DNA from: Nannocystis sp. | Lineage (GTDB): Bacteria; Myxococcota_A; Polyangia; Nannocystales; Nannocystaceae | Reading direction: 5' to 3' | Assembly (NCBI RefSeq): GCF_016714285.1 | Contig: NZ_JADJNN010000011.1 | Span: 248,001-312,000 of the forward strand | Length of the DNA stretch: 64,000 nt | In this document: positions 44,251 through 53,107 of the stretch, piece after piece | How positions within the stretch are numbered: the first letter of the stretch is position 1 | How the letters are laid out: each line of letters opens with the position of its first letter | Translations under genes and position numbers: made by a program | The notes under the pieces: generated by a model | What the model was told of the DNA's origin: nothing | Seen by the model: the letters and a program-made list of their open reading frames with translations, nothing else | Database searches by the model: none

Positions 44251-45888
44251 TCAGTACTTCGGCCACTCCGAGCAGCAATACTTGCCCGTCAGGACCGTGC
44301 CCGCACCCGAGGCCCCGTCGAAGTTGTTGCAATCGGCGATGTTGACATTGAGCGCATTGTCGTCGCCCGAGCGGTCGGCCAGCCACGAGCTGACGATCGG
44401 CACGAAGCCGCCGCCATTGATGCACGCGCGCCGAATCTCCTCGTGCTTGCACAGGTGGGCGCCTCCGTAGAAGCTGAAACAATCGCTCGCCGAGGTGTTC
44501 CAGTTGGTGCCGAAGTTCTCGTGGTACACGCAAAGCAGCGAGCGCGCCGTGCTGACGCTGGCCGTCTGGTTGGCGAAACCCACCACCGGGCAGCTCGGCA
44601 TGCTGGTCGGCCCCGCCGGACCCTGCGGACCCGCCGGACCCTGCGGACCCGCTGGACCCACCGCCCCTGCCGGACCCGCCGGACCCATGGGGCCCACCGC
44701 GCCCGCTGGCCCCGCGGGACCCTGCGGACCCACCGCACCCGCCGGTCCCGCCGGTCCCTGCGGACCCTGTGCCCCTGCCGGGCCCGCCGGTCCCATCGGC
44801 CCCACCGCACCCGCCGGCCCCGCTGGACCCTGCGGACCCGCCGGCCCCGCTGGACCGGGCGCTCCATCCATGCCTGCTGGACCCGCCGGACCCTGCGGCC
44901 CCGCCGGCCCAGCCGGGCCCGCCGGGCCCTGCGGACCCGGTGCCCCGTCCATGCCGGCTGGACCCGCCGGACCCTGCGGACCCGCCGGACCCACTGGCCC
45001 AGCCGGGCCCTGCGGCCCCACCGGACCCACTGGCCCGACGTCCCCCTGCGGTCCCTGCGGCCCCACTGGCCCCACTGCTCCCTGCGGCCCCTGCGGCCCC
45101 ACCGGCCCCACTGGCCCAATGTCACCCTGAGGTCCCTGTGGCCCCGCCGGCCCCGCTGGCCCCGCTGGCCCCGCTGGCCCCGCTGGCCCCACCGGACCAT
45201 CCGCGCCCGCTGGCCCCGGCGGCCCCGCTGGCCCCGCGGGCCCCGCTGGCCCCGCTGGCCCTGCTGGACCCGCCGCACCATCGTCGCCCTTGTCGCCCTT
45301 GTCGCCCTTGTCGCCCGGGTCCCCCTTCGGCCCCGCCGGGCCGGCCGCACCATCCGCGCCCGCCGGTCCCGCCGGCCCCGGAGGCCCCGCCGGACCGATC
45401 AATCCCGTCGGATCTCCGACCCACTGCCCGTTCACGTCGATCACCGGACCGAAGCCCTGAATCTCGACACTCTTCGGGTGGATCACCCCGGTCACGTCCC
45501 CCGCGAACATCGCATACGGCACGCTCGCAATCGCGGCCCGCGGTGTCATCTCCGGATCGACCCCGACCGCGATCCCGAGCCACCGGATCGACCCATCGAA
45601 CACGACCTCGTCGAGCACGGTCTGCTCACCCAGCCGCACCGAAAAGTAGCCCTCGTCGAGGTCCACCGTCAGCGTCTCCGCCCACAGCTCGAGCCCGGCC
45701 AGCTCCGAGTCGTAGATCACGAAGGTGATGTCCTGCTGCCCGGTCACCGGCATCCCACCGGCATCGAAGAGCCGCCCCTGGTGGGTCACGACCTGCGGCA
45801 CATCCGCCCGCGCCTCCCGCGACAACATCGCCGTCGCCGCGATCACACCACCCAGCACCCACCGCCGCAACCCAACATACTTCTTCAT
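44251..45888 (-). CDS. Collagen-like triple-helix protein (cassette copy A)
   Basis: This 545-residue exported protein starts MKKYVGLRRWVLGGV; its signal ends near ARADVP. The N-terminal domain (VTHQGRLFDAGGMPV ... PYAMFAGDVTGV) is almost the same as copy B. It then has 89 Gly-X-Y triplets rich in GPA and GPQ, with a GDKGDKGDKGDD block. The C-terminal ~115 residues form a Cys-rich domain (SCPVVGFANQTAS ... CKHEEIRRACINGGG ... YCCSEWPKY) unrelated to that of copy B. The triplet region, about 270 bp of GC-rich repeat, may vary in length by recombination. ATGA overlaps the upstream lipoprotein stop. Confidence 0.9.
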   Translation of the reverse strand: MKKYVGLRRWVLGGVIAATAMLSREARADVPQVVTHQGRLFDAGGMPVTGQQDITFVIYDSELAGLELWAETLTVDLDEGYFSVRLGEQTVLDEVVFDGSIRWLGIAVGVDPEMTPRAAIASVPYAMFAGDVTGVIHPKSVEIQGFGPVIDVNGQWVGDPTGLIGPAGPPGPAGPAGADGAAGPAGPKGDPGDKGDKGDKGDDGAAGPAGPAGPAGPAGPAGPPGPAGADGPVGPAGPAGPAGPAGPAGPQGPQGDIGPVGPVGPQGPQGAVGPVGPQGPQGDVGPVGPVGPQGPAGPVGPAGPQGPAGPAGMDGAPGPQGPAGPAGPAGPQGPAGPAGMDGAPGPAGPAGPQGPAGPAGAVGPMGPAGPAGAQGPQGPAGPAGAVGPQGPAGPAGAVGPMGPAGPAGAVGPAGPQGPAGPQGPAGPTSMPSCPVVGFANQTASVSTARSLLCVYHENFGTNWNTSASDCFSFYGGAHLCKHEEIRRACINGGGFVPIVSSWLADRSGDDNALNVNIADCNNFDGASGAGTVLTGKYCCSEWPKY

Positions 45889-46385
45889 GGAGGACTCCCG
45901 TTCGCGCCCACCAGGCCGCCCTGCAGCCGGAAATTCGCAGATTTGTACGTACCTTGACTCGCGGTCGGCTGGCCCAGCGTGAACACCATCCGGAAGTTCG
46001 CGCTGCTCGCCACCGTCCCGCCGTTCACCGTCTGAGTCACCGACTTGCCGACCACCTCGACCCCGCCGGTCGTCGAGTCGCCCGTCGTGTCGCCCGTCGT
46101 CGTGTCACCCGTCGTCGTCGTGTCACCCGTTGTCGTCGTGTCACCCGTCGTCACCGGCGTCGTCGTCGGCGTGTCGGTCGTCGGCACATCCGTCGTCGGC
46201 GTGTCGGTCGTCGGCACATCCGTCGTCGGCGTCACCGTGGTCGTCGGCGGCGGCTCATCGGTGGTCGTCCCCGTCGACGACCCGGTCCCGCCCTCGGTCA
46301 CCGCGACGCCGTCATCACCACAGGCCGCGCAGAGGCAAACCGCGAATATCGAGTATCTCCAGCCGCTCCCCCGCACTCGGCGCAT
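45885..46385 (-). CDS. Thr-rich lipoprotein (cassette copy A)
   Basis: This 166-residue protein starts MRRVRGSGWRYSIFAVCLCAAC, with lipobox CAAC. Like copy B it has a Thr/Pro/Asp repeat linker and the C-terminal VEVVGKSVTQTVNGGTVAS ... QGGLVGANGSPP block. GGGAGG sits 6 bases before the ATG. A 12-base tandem repeat starts 13 bases further upstream. In this reading frame it would encode FRVG repeats as an N-terminal extension, but the SD supports the ATG at 46385. Confidence 0.8.
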   Translation of the reverse strand: MRRVRGSGWRYSIFAVCLCAACGDDGVAVTEGGTGSSTGTTTDEPPPTTTVTPTTDVPTTDTPTTDVPTTDTPTTTPVTTGDTTTTGDTTTTGDTTTGDTTGDSTTGGVEVVGKSVTQTVNGGTVASSANFRMVFTLGQPTASQGTYKSANFRLQGGLVGANGSPP

Positions 46386-46809
46386 AGACGCCTCCCGACG
46401 AAAGCCCACACGAAAGCCCACACGAAAGCCCACACGAAAGCCCACACCAGAGCCCACACGAAAGCCAGGTCAAAACCCGAACAACCTCGATTGTGCTCGC
46501 TCGTGCTCGCTCGTGGCCCACACGGGCACGATCCTCGCCACCCTACGCCGACCGCATTACCCACACAAGGTCCACGGATGTGTATCCCGCGTCCGCCTGG
46601 CTTGGCCAATGCCCTCTCAGTGCGACCTCCTCTGCACGCCTGATTCCCGTGATCCCCGACCTGCTTGCATGGAGCGGGGGATCCCTGCGGCCAACATATA
46701 CATTGTACAGGTGAGCAATATCAGCGGCAGCTGCGCCAGCGATCGTGCGCGCGACCGCCCCCCATTTACAACGCGCGACGCGCTCCCCGAGACCCGCTAC
46801 CCTGCAGCC
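46386..46809. other. 424-base divergent region with tandem repeats
   Basis: This region separates the copy-A lipoprotein (minus) from the TPR lipoprotein (plus). It holds the 12-base tandem array at 46399-46467 and a short run of TCGTGCTCGC-like units (46492-46511). Around 46690-46725 there is an unusually A/T-rich patch (CATATACATTGTACAG) likely to contain promoter sequence for one or both genes. No gene is supported. Confidence 0.5.
46399..46467. repeat. 12-base tandem repeat in the leader of the collagen cassette
   Basis: The unit CGAAAGCCCACA is repeated exactly four times (46399-46446), then once imperfectly and once partly. It lies just upstream of the copy-A lipoprotein start, in the probable 5' untranslated leader, and could change length and so expression. 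Confidence 0.85.
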
Positions 46810-47583
46810 GTGGCCCCGTCGACCATCCCTCGCATCCTCGTCGCGCTCGTCCTCGTCGCCGCCTGCAACAGCGGCGCCGCAAAATCCCAGACAGGACCCC
46901 AGCCCGAGCCCCAGCCGAGCGCAACCGCGGCGGCCACGCCCCCCGTCGCTACCACCGAGCCCAAACCTGACGACGACCCGCACTACCTCCTCGCCCTCGA
47001 GTTCGAGGCCGCCGGTCGCTTCGTCGAGGCCCGCAACGAGGTCGAGCTCGCCCTCGCCGCCGGAGCCGGCCGCGACGCCAAGCTCCTCGCCGCCAAGCTC
47101 GCGATCCTCCGCGACGACCTCGACGCCGCCCTCCGCCTCCTCGAGCCCCTCGCCGCCGACGGCAAGGACGCCCTCGTCCTCTACAACCTCGGCCTCATCG
47201 CCCAGCGCCGCGGCGAATACAACAACGCCCGCACCCGCTACATCGCCGCCCTCAAGGCCGACCCCGGCTACGCCGCCAGCCGCTACAACCTGGCCGTCCT
47301 CACCTGGGACGCCGGCGCCAAACAGGAGGCCCAGCACCACGCCCAAAAGTTCTTCGAGCTCGCCCCCAACGACCCCCGCGCCCCGGAGCTCCGCCGTCAG
47401 CTCGGCCTCGAGATCACCCCCGAGGCCCCCGCCGCCGACCCCGGCAGCAAGCCCGCAACCCCCAAGCCCGGCGAGGGCGGCGACCTCGTCGACCCCTTCG
47501 CCAAGCCGAGCGGCGCGGCCCGCGACGGCAAGCAGAAGCCCGCCGAGAGCCGCGACCTCGTCAACCCCTTCGTGAAGCGATGA
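46810..47583 (+). CDS. TPR lipoprotein
   Basis: This 257-residue protein starts at GTG: VAPSTIPRILVALVLVAAC, with lipobox VAAC. A Pro/Thr linker precedes about four tetratricopeptide units (YLLALEFEAAGRFVEARNEVELAL, ALVLYNLGLIAQRRGEYNNARTRYIAAL, ASRYNLAVLTWDAGAKQEAQHHAQKFFEL). Two LVDPFAK / LVNPFVK motifs lie in the low-complexity C-terminal tail. TPR lipoproteins often scaffold envelope complexes; its partner is unknown. Its last 23 bases overlap the end of the convergent cstA gene. Confidence 0.75.
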   Translation: MAPSTIPRILVALVLVAACNSGAAKSQTGPQPEPQPSATAAATPPVATTEPKPDDDPHYLLALEFEAAGRFVEARNEVELALAAGAGRDAKLLAAKLAILRDDLDAALRLLEPLAADGKDALVLYNLGLIAQRRGEYNNARTRYIAALKADPGYAASRYNLAVLTWDAGAKQEAQHHAQKFFELAPNDPRAPELRRQLGLEITPEAPAADPGSKPATPKPGEGGDLVDPFAKPSGAARDGKQKPAESRDLVNPFVKR

Positions 47584-49636
47584 TCTGCCGCCAGCGCCGC
47601 GCGCTCATCGTCAAGATCGCCAGCACGCAGACCAGCAGCGTCCCGGTCACCCCCGCGTTGATCGCCCCCATCGTCGCCGTCGCCGGCGCTCGCGCCATCG
47701 GGATGTAGACCTCGAACAGCGAGCGGATCGCCGCCGTGATCGTCGTCCCCGCCACGAAGCACAGCGGCCCGAGCGTCACCCACGCGTACGCCGGCCGGCT
47801 CGCCTCGCGCAGCAAGATCGTCGTCCCGACCGCCAGCGCCACCGACGCCAGCAGCTGATTGGCGATGCCAAACATCGGCCAGATCGTCGCGATCGATCCG
47901 GTGAGGATAAAGTAACTCCACGCGCACACCAATATCAATGATGACAGCGCCGCCGCCGGCGGCCACGACGTATCCCCCATCCGCGGCCAGCGTCGACCCA
48001 AAAACTCCTGCAACAGGAACCGCCCCACCCGCGTCCCCGTGTCGATCGTCGTCAAGATGAACAACGCCTCGAACATGATCGCAAAGTGGTACCAATAGTC
48101 GAGCAGCAGGCGCATCCCCGGCAGCCCCGAGAACACCCGCGCCATCCCCACGGCCAGCGACACCGCACCGCCGGTCCGCGCCGCCACCACCTCGTCGGTC
48201 GCCTCGGCCAGGCGCGGCAGCTCCTCGACCTTCACGCCCATCCGCGCGAAGTCCCCGGCGCTCAGCTCGGTCGCGTGCGCCTCGCGCGGGTCGACGTGAT
48301 ACCCGAGCGCCGCCAGCGTCGGGTTCGACAGGCGCAGCGCGTCCGACAGCTTGATCGTCCCGCCCGCCACCGCCGCGATCGCCTGCCCCTCCTTGAGCCC
48401 GAGCCGCCGCCGGTCATCCGCGCCGATCACCGCCTCTAACGCCACCAGCTCCGCCTCGCTGCGCGCCAGCCCGCCAGCTCCGTCGGCCCCGGTCACCACC
48501 GCGATCTTCGGATCCGTGTTGATCGCAAAATAATCCGCGGGCGGCAGCGCCGTCGCGGCCAGCAGCGCCGTGATCCCCACCAACCCCTCCATCAGCATCG
48601 CCCCGTAGCCGATCGGCCGGCAGTCGGTCTCGCGGTCGACCATCTTCGGCGTCGTCCCGCTGGCGATCAGCGCGTGAAACCCCGAGATCGCCCCGCACGC
48701 GATCGTGATGAACACGAACGGGAACAGCGAGCCGCGCACCACCGCCGGGAACAGCTCCCCGTCCACCCCCACGCTCCCCGGCCCGATCGTGTTCACCAGC
48801 GGCATCTCGATCACCGGGTTGACGATCACGATCCCCGCCACCAGCAGCAAGATCGTCCCGATCTTCATGTACGACGATAAGTAATCGCGCGGGCACAAGA
48901 GCATCCACACCGGCAACACGCTGGCGACAAACCCGTAGGCCGCGAGCAGCAGCGTGATCGTCACCTCGTCGAGCCGCAGATACGCCCCGAAGCTCGAGTC
49001 CTGCACCTGCTTGCCGAACACCACACAAAGCAGCAAAAGCCCCACCCCGACCACCGTCGCCTCGCGCACCCCCTTCACGCTGCCGCCGCGGACCTTGTAG
49101 ATATAAAGCCCCATCGCCAGCGCGATCGGGATCGACGCCCCGATCGTGAACACCCCCCACGCGCTCTCCGCCAGCGCCCCCACGACCACCCGCCCGAGCC
49201 CCGCCAGCGCGATCACCACGATGAACAGGATCGCCACCCCGGCCACCGCCCCGACCCCCGGCCCCAATTCCTCGCGGGCCAGCTCGGCCAGCGAGCGCCC
49301 GCCCCGGCGCACCGACGCCGTGAGGATCACGAAGTCGTGGACCGCACCGCCCAGCACCACCCCGAACAAGATCCACAGATAGCCCGGCAGAAACCCGAAC
49401 TGCGCCGCCAACACCGGACCCACCAGCGGCCCCGCCCCCGTGATCGCCGCGAAGTGGTGCCCGAACAGCACCCAGCGGTGGGTCGGGTGATAGTTCTGCC
49501 CGTCGTTGCGAGCGTGCGCCGGCGTCACCCGGCTGGCGTCGAGCGCCAGCACCTTCGCGGCCAGGAACGCGGAGTAGTAGCGGTACGCGATCGCCAGCAC
49601 GGCCAGCGCCGCGAGCATGAACCAGAGGGCCTGCAT
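47561..49636 (-). CDS. cstA: Carbon starvation protein CstA family (peptide/pyruvate transporter)
   Basis: This 691-residue inner-membrane protein starts MQALWFMLAALAVLAIAYRYYS. It matches CstA throughout: NDGQNYHPTHRWVLFGHHFAAITGAGPLVGPVLAAQFG, WILFGVVLGGAVHDFVIL, FVFITIACGAISGFHALIASGTTPKM and FEALFILTTIDTGTRVGRFLLQEFLG. CstA members import peptides or pyruvate during carbon limitation. A hydrophilic insert (~375-475) separates two membrane blocks. It is convergent with the TPR lipoprotein, with a 23-base overlap of ends. Confidence 0.9.
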   Translation of the reverse strand: MQALWFMLAALAVLAIAYRYYSAFLAAKVLALDASRVTPAHARNDGQNYHPTHRWVLFGHHFAAITGAGPLVGPVLAAQFGFLPGYLWILFGVVLGGAVHDFVILTASVRRGGRSLAELAREELGPGVGAVAGVAILFIVVIALAGLGRVVVGALAESAWGVFTIGASIPIALAMGLYIYKVRGGSVKGVREATVVGVGLLLLCVVFGKQVQDSSFGAYLRLDEVTITLLLAAYGFVASVLPVWMLLCPRDYLSSYMKIGTILLLVAGIVIVNPVIEMPLVNTIGPGSVGVDGELFPAVVRGSLFPFVFITIACGAISGFHALIASGTTPKMVDRETDCRPIGYGAMLMEGLVGITALLAATALPPADYFAINTDPKIAVVTGADGAGGLARSEAELVALEAVIGADDRRRLGLKEGQAIAAVAGGTIKLSDALRLSNPTLAALGYHVDPREAHATELSAGDFARMGVKVEELPRLAEATDEVVAARTGGAVSLAVGMARVFSGLPGMRLLLDYWYHFAIMFEALFILTTIDTGTRVGRFLLQEFLGRRWPRMGDTSWPPAAALSSLILVCAWSYFILTGSIATIWPMFGIANQLLASVALAVGTTILLREASRPAYAWVTLGPLCFVAGTTITAAIRSLFEVYIPMARAPATATMGAINAGVTGTLLVCVLAILTMSARRWRQIIASRRG

Positions 49637-49652
49637 CGCCCCGCCACCACTA

Positions 49653-50522
49653 CTACACCGGGAACGCGCGGTCGAGCGCCGACAGGTCTTCGGCCACGAG
49701 CCGCAAGCCGTCGGCCGCCGCGCTGTCGATCGCGCTGGCGATCTGGCTCGCCCCGGGGATCGGGATCACCACCGGCGAACGCGACAGCAACCACGCCAGC
49801 GCCACCTGAAACGGCGACACCCCGTGCCGGGCGCCCACCGCTCGCAGGGTCGGATCGTCGGCCACCCGCGCCTTGCCCCGCCCGCCACCGACCGGGCTGT
49901 ACGCGAGATACGCGATCTTCTGCGCCGCACAGAACGCGACCAGCCCGCTGCTCAGGTCCCGCCGCTCGAACACGCTGCAGCGGTTCTGCACGCTGACGAT
50001 CGGCGCCACCGCCAGCGCCCGCTTGAGCTCGCCGACCCCGACGTTGCTGAGGCCGATGTGGGCGATCTTCCCCTGCCGCCGCAGCTCGACCAGCGCCCCC
50101 ACGCTGTCCTCGATCGGCACGTCGTCGTCAACCGCGTGCAGCTGATAGAGCGGCAGCGTCGTCAGGCGCAGCGCCTTCAGGCTCGCCTCGCACGCCGAAC
50201 GCAGCCGCCGCGGATGCGCGTCCGTCACCCACGCCCCGCCCGGCCGCTGCAGCCCGCCCTTGGTCGCCACCACCACCGGGGCCGCGGCGCCGTTGATCTG
50301 CGCCAGCGCGTCGGCGATCAACTTCTCGTTGTGGCCGATGTCCGACTGGTCGAGGCAGTACACGTCGGCCGTGTCGATCAGCGTGACCCCGGCCCGCAGC
50401 GACGCGTGGATGACCTTGATCGCCTCCGATCGCGACGGCCGCCCCGCGATCGAGAGGGGCATCCCCCCGAGCCCGATCTGGGACACCTGGAGGTCGGAGC
50501 TGCCGAGCGGACGAAGGTTCAT
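49653..50522 (-). CDS. Aldo/keto reductase
   Basis: This 289-residue NADPH-dependent enzyme starts MNLRPLGSSDLQVSQIGLGG. The tetrad is Asp50 and Tyr55 in LIDTADVYC, Lys88 in VVATKGG, and His129 in LYQLHAVD. The NADP segment SPVVIPIPGASQIASAIDSA is present. It differs from the reductase at 31813 and is shorter. It lies 16 bases upstream of cstA on the same strand, consistent with one transcript. The substrate is not known. Confidence 0.88.
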   Translation of the reverse strand: MNLRPLGSSDLQVSQIGLGGMPLSIAGRPSRSEAIKVIHASLRAGVTLIDTADVYCLDQSDIGHNEKLIADALAQINGAAAPVVVATKGGLQRPGGAWVTDAHPRRLRSACEASLKALRLTTLPLYQLHAVDDDVPIEDSVGALVELRRQGKIAHIGLSNVGVGELKRALAVAPIVSVQNRCSVFERRDLSSGLVAFCAAQKIAYLAYSPVGGGRGKARVADDPTLRAVGARHGVSPFQVALAWLLSRSPVVIPIPGASQIASAIDSAAADGLRLVAEDLSALDRAFPV

Positions 50523-50720
50523 ACCAGGGCTCTCGCCGCCTCCATAACACAAGTCCACCGCCCCGCGAGCCCCACGTCTTCGCGCCCACCACGGCACGAA
50601 GCCGCGCGGCGGCGGGCAACCACCGTCACCCTCACCGACACCCTCATCCCCACGGCCCCTGTTCGCCGCCTCGCGTCAGGAATACCCTGACCTGCGCCGC
50701 TCGTAAGCGGCCGAGGTGAG

Positions 50721-53033
50721 ATGTCGAAGTCGATCGATCCCAGCGTGAAGCGACGCCCGCTCTGGCGCCGCGCCCTCGTCATCAGCGCCCAGATCCTCAT
50801 CGGCACAGGCCTCGGCGCAGCCGCCTCCGAGTACGCCTTCGATCGCCGCGACGACGGCGCCTTCCCCCACGTCAACTTCTACCTCCCCGACCCCGAGCTC
50901 GGCGTCCGCCTCGAGCCCGGCGCCAGCATGCGCTTTCGCCTGCGCGAGAACCCCGTCTCCACCATCCACGTCAACAGCCGCGGCTTCCGCGGCCCCGAGT
51001 GGCCAGACCCCGCGCCCACCGACATCCTCGTCGTCGGTGACTCCCAGGTCTTCGGCCTCGGCGTCGACGACGACGCCACCTTCTCCGCCCGCCTCGCCGC
51101 CGCCTCCGGTCGCGCCGTCCTCAACGCCGGCGTCCCCACCTACGGCCCGCGCGAGTACCTCGCCACCGCCCGCGAGCTCCTCGCCCAGCGCAAGCTCGCC
51201 ACCGTCGTCGTGGTCCTCAACTTCGTCAACGACCCCTTCGAGCTGGGGCGCCCGAACCACGAGCGCCACGCCGTGTGGGACGGCTGGGCCGTGCGCAGCG
51301 AGACCGCCCCCGCGAGCGTCACCGACTTCCCCGGCCGCCGCTGGCTGTTCTCCCGCTCGCACGCCGTCTACGCCCTGCGCCGCTGGTTGCACGAGCGAGG
51401 CAGCGCCGCCGCCCCCGAGGGCTCCGAGCTCGACACCCCCGTCGACCTCGGCACCCCCTCCGAGGGCGGCCTGCACAACCTCGTCGTCGCCAGCCAGAGC
51501 GCCCACGAGGAGGTCGCGCGCGCCCAGGACGAGGCCGCCAAGGCGCTGGTCCAGGCCAAGACCCGGGTCGCCAGCATCGACGGCGAGATCGACAAGGCCC
51601 GCGACGAGCTCGACGCCCTCCTGCGCAAGGCCAGCGAATATCGTCTCAGCTACAACGACACGATCATCGCCCGCAGCCGCCCCGGCGACATCGTCGAGGA
51701 CGACGCCGCCGAGTCCAGCCGATCGATCGTCATCACCGCCGCGATGATCCGCGAGGCCGCCCGCACCCGCGACAGCACCCTCGAGGGCCTCCTGCGCGCC
51801 GAGGAGAAGCGGGCCGACAAGCGCCCCGCGCACGACCTCATCGCCGCCGAGGTCAACCTCGCCGCCGAGCGCAAGCGCCTGCGCGAGGCGATCGCCGCCG
51901 GCATCCCCCCGGTGCCCCGCCCCGCCTCGCAGTTTCGCGGCTACCTCCACGAGTTCAAGGCCCTGTGCGACCAGCACGGCGCCGAGCTCGTCGTCGTCGC
52001 CCTCCCGATCGACGTCCAGGTCGACCGCGGCGAATGGGCCAAGTACGGCGTCGCCGACGCGCCCGACATGCATGACTCACTGGTCCTGATCGACGACCTG
52101 ATCGCCGACGCCCAGGCCCTCGGCATGCGCAGCCTCGACGCCGTCGCAGCGCTGCGCGCCGCGGAGCCGGACGCCTTCCTCGATCACGACATCCACATGA
52201 CCGCGAAGGGCCACGCCGCCCTCGCCGAGGCCCTCGCCGCCGCCCTGCTCGCCCCGGTCCAGACGCCCATGCAGGGCCCGCGCCCCGGGCTCCCCGCCGG
52301 CCGCAGCTTCGTGCCCACCGGCGCCGAGTGGGCCACCGCCCCCGAGGTCGTGGTCAAGGGCTCGAGCGCCCTCGGCTGCTCGACCCAGATCGAGCGCGAG
52401 TGGCTGCGGATCCAGTGCGCCCGACGCAAACCCAGCGACCGCCTCGACGGCGTCGCCGTCCTCGAGGGCGCCACTCCGGCCACCATGGCGATGCACAGCG
52501 ACGACGCCCTCAGCCTGGTCACGCCGATGACGATCGGTCAGCCGATCACCGCCCGCTTCGCCTGGAAGCGCAACGTCCGCGAGCTGCAGATCCGCTGGCC
52601 CGCCGGCCCCGATGGCAAACCGCAATTCACCGGCGCCTTCGTCGAGCCCCCGCCCCAGCAACGCGCCGACGCTGCCCCACCCGCGCACCCGCTCGCCGCC
52701 CCCATCGCCGGCCTCTGCGACTGCCACCGCCAGCTCCACAACGAACGCGTCTGCGCCGACCCCGACAACGATTACTACGACGGCTGCCCGCTCGCCTGCG
52801 GCAAGCTGTGGGGCGACCCCCGCCTCGCAGCCCCCTGCATCGCCGCCTTCAGCAAGTGCGAGGAGCGCCTCGCCTGCGCCCAGAACGACCCGCTCTTTAC
52901 AATCACCTGTCCCGAGGGCCATGTACACGCATTCGCCAGCAACGCCTGCTTCCCCGTCTGCGACCCGCAGCACCCCTGCGCAACCGGAGCCTGCACGCCG
53001 TGGAACGAGGGGTCCGTGTGCGTCCCCGACTGA
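50721..53033 (+). CDS. SGNH/GDSL-type hydrolase-like exported protein with Cys-rich tail
   Basis: This 770-residue protein starts MSKSIDPSVKRRPLWRRALV, with a membrane anchor at ~18-36. GAGGTGAG lies right before the ATG. The SGNH core shows block I DILVVGDSQVFGLGVDDD (Ser108) and block V DHDIHMTAKGHAALAEAL (Asp-x-x-His), so an esterase or acyltransferase role at the envelope is likely. A charged helical segment (~260-305) interrupts the core, and the C-terminal ~110 residues are Cys-rich (LCDCHRQLHNERVCADPDND ... CDPQHPCATGACTPW). It begins a cluster with a ferritin-like protein, carbamoyltransferase and DUF5989 protein. A dispersed palindrome (52905-52924) is coding here. Confidence 0.8.
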   Translation: MSKSIDPSVKRRPLWRRALVISAQILIGTGLGAAASEYAFDRRDDGAFPHVNFYLPDPELGVRLEPGASMRFRLRENPVSTIHVNSRGFRGPEWPDPAPTDILVVGDSQVFGLGVDDDATFSARLAAASGRAVLNAGVPTYGPREYLATARELLAQRKLATVVVVLNFVNDPFELGRPNHERHAVWDGWAVRSETAPASVTDFPGRRWLFSRSHAVYALRRWLHERGSAAAPEGSELDTPVDLGTPSEGGLHNLVVASQSAHEEVARAQDEAAKALVQAKTRVASIDGEIDKARDELDALLRKASEYRLSYNDTIIARSRPGDIVEDDAAESSRSIVITAAMIREAARTRDSTLEGLLRAEEKRADKRPAHDLIAAEVNLAAERKRLREAIAAGIPPVPRPASQFRGYLHEFKALCDQHGAELVVVALPIDVQVDRGEWAKYGVADAPDMHDSLVLIDDLIADAQALGMRSLDAVAALRAAEPDAFLDHDIHMTAKGHAALAEALAAALLAPVQTPMQGPRPGLPAGRSFVPTGAEWATAPEVVVKGSSALGCSTQIEREWLRIQCARRKPSDRLDGVAVLEGATPATMAMHSDDALSLVTPMTIGQPITARFAWKRNVRELQIRWPAGPDGKPQFTGAFVEPPPQQRADAAPPAHPLAAPIAGLCDCHRQLHNERVCADPDNDYYDGCPLACGKLWGDPRLAAPCIAAFSKCEERLACAQNDPLFTITCPEGHVHAFASNACFPVCDPQHPCATGACTPWNEGSVCVPD
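52905..52924. repeat. Copy of dispersed palindrome (in SGNH gene)
   Basis: ACCTGTCC-CGAG-GGCCATGT: a degenerate copy within the Cys-rich C-terminal coding part. Confidence 0.4.
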
Positions 53034-53107
53034 GTGCCCCCCTCGCCGCGACCTCCGCGCCCGCGCCCGAGCACCCGGCGGCCCGCGTGCGTCCCCGACT
53101 GAGCGCC
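53018..53107 (+). repeat. Direct repeat flanking the SGNH/ferritin-like gene junction
   Basis: GTGCGTCCCCGACTGAG occurs at 53018-53034 and again at 53087-53103, followed in each case by a similar GYGCC. The first copy carries the SGNH stop codon; the second sits at the likely GTG start of the ferritin-like gene. The 69-base spacing keeps the frame, so a small duplication seems to have extended the junction. Confidence 0.7.

Noticed and set aside
44600..45400. Dense GC-rich short-period repeats
   Set aside because: They encode Gly-X-Y triplets of the collagen-like protein on the minus strand. Antisense frames here are shadows.
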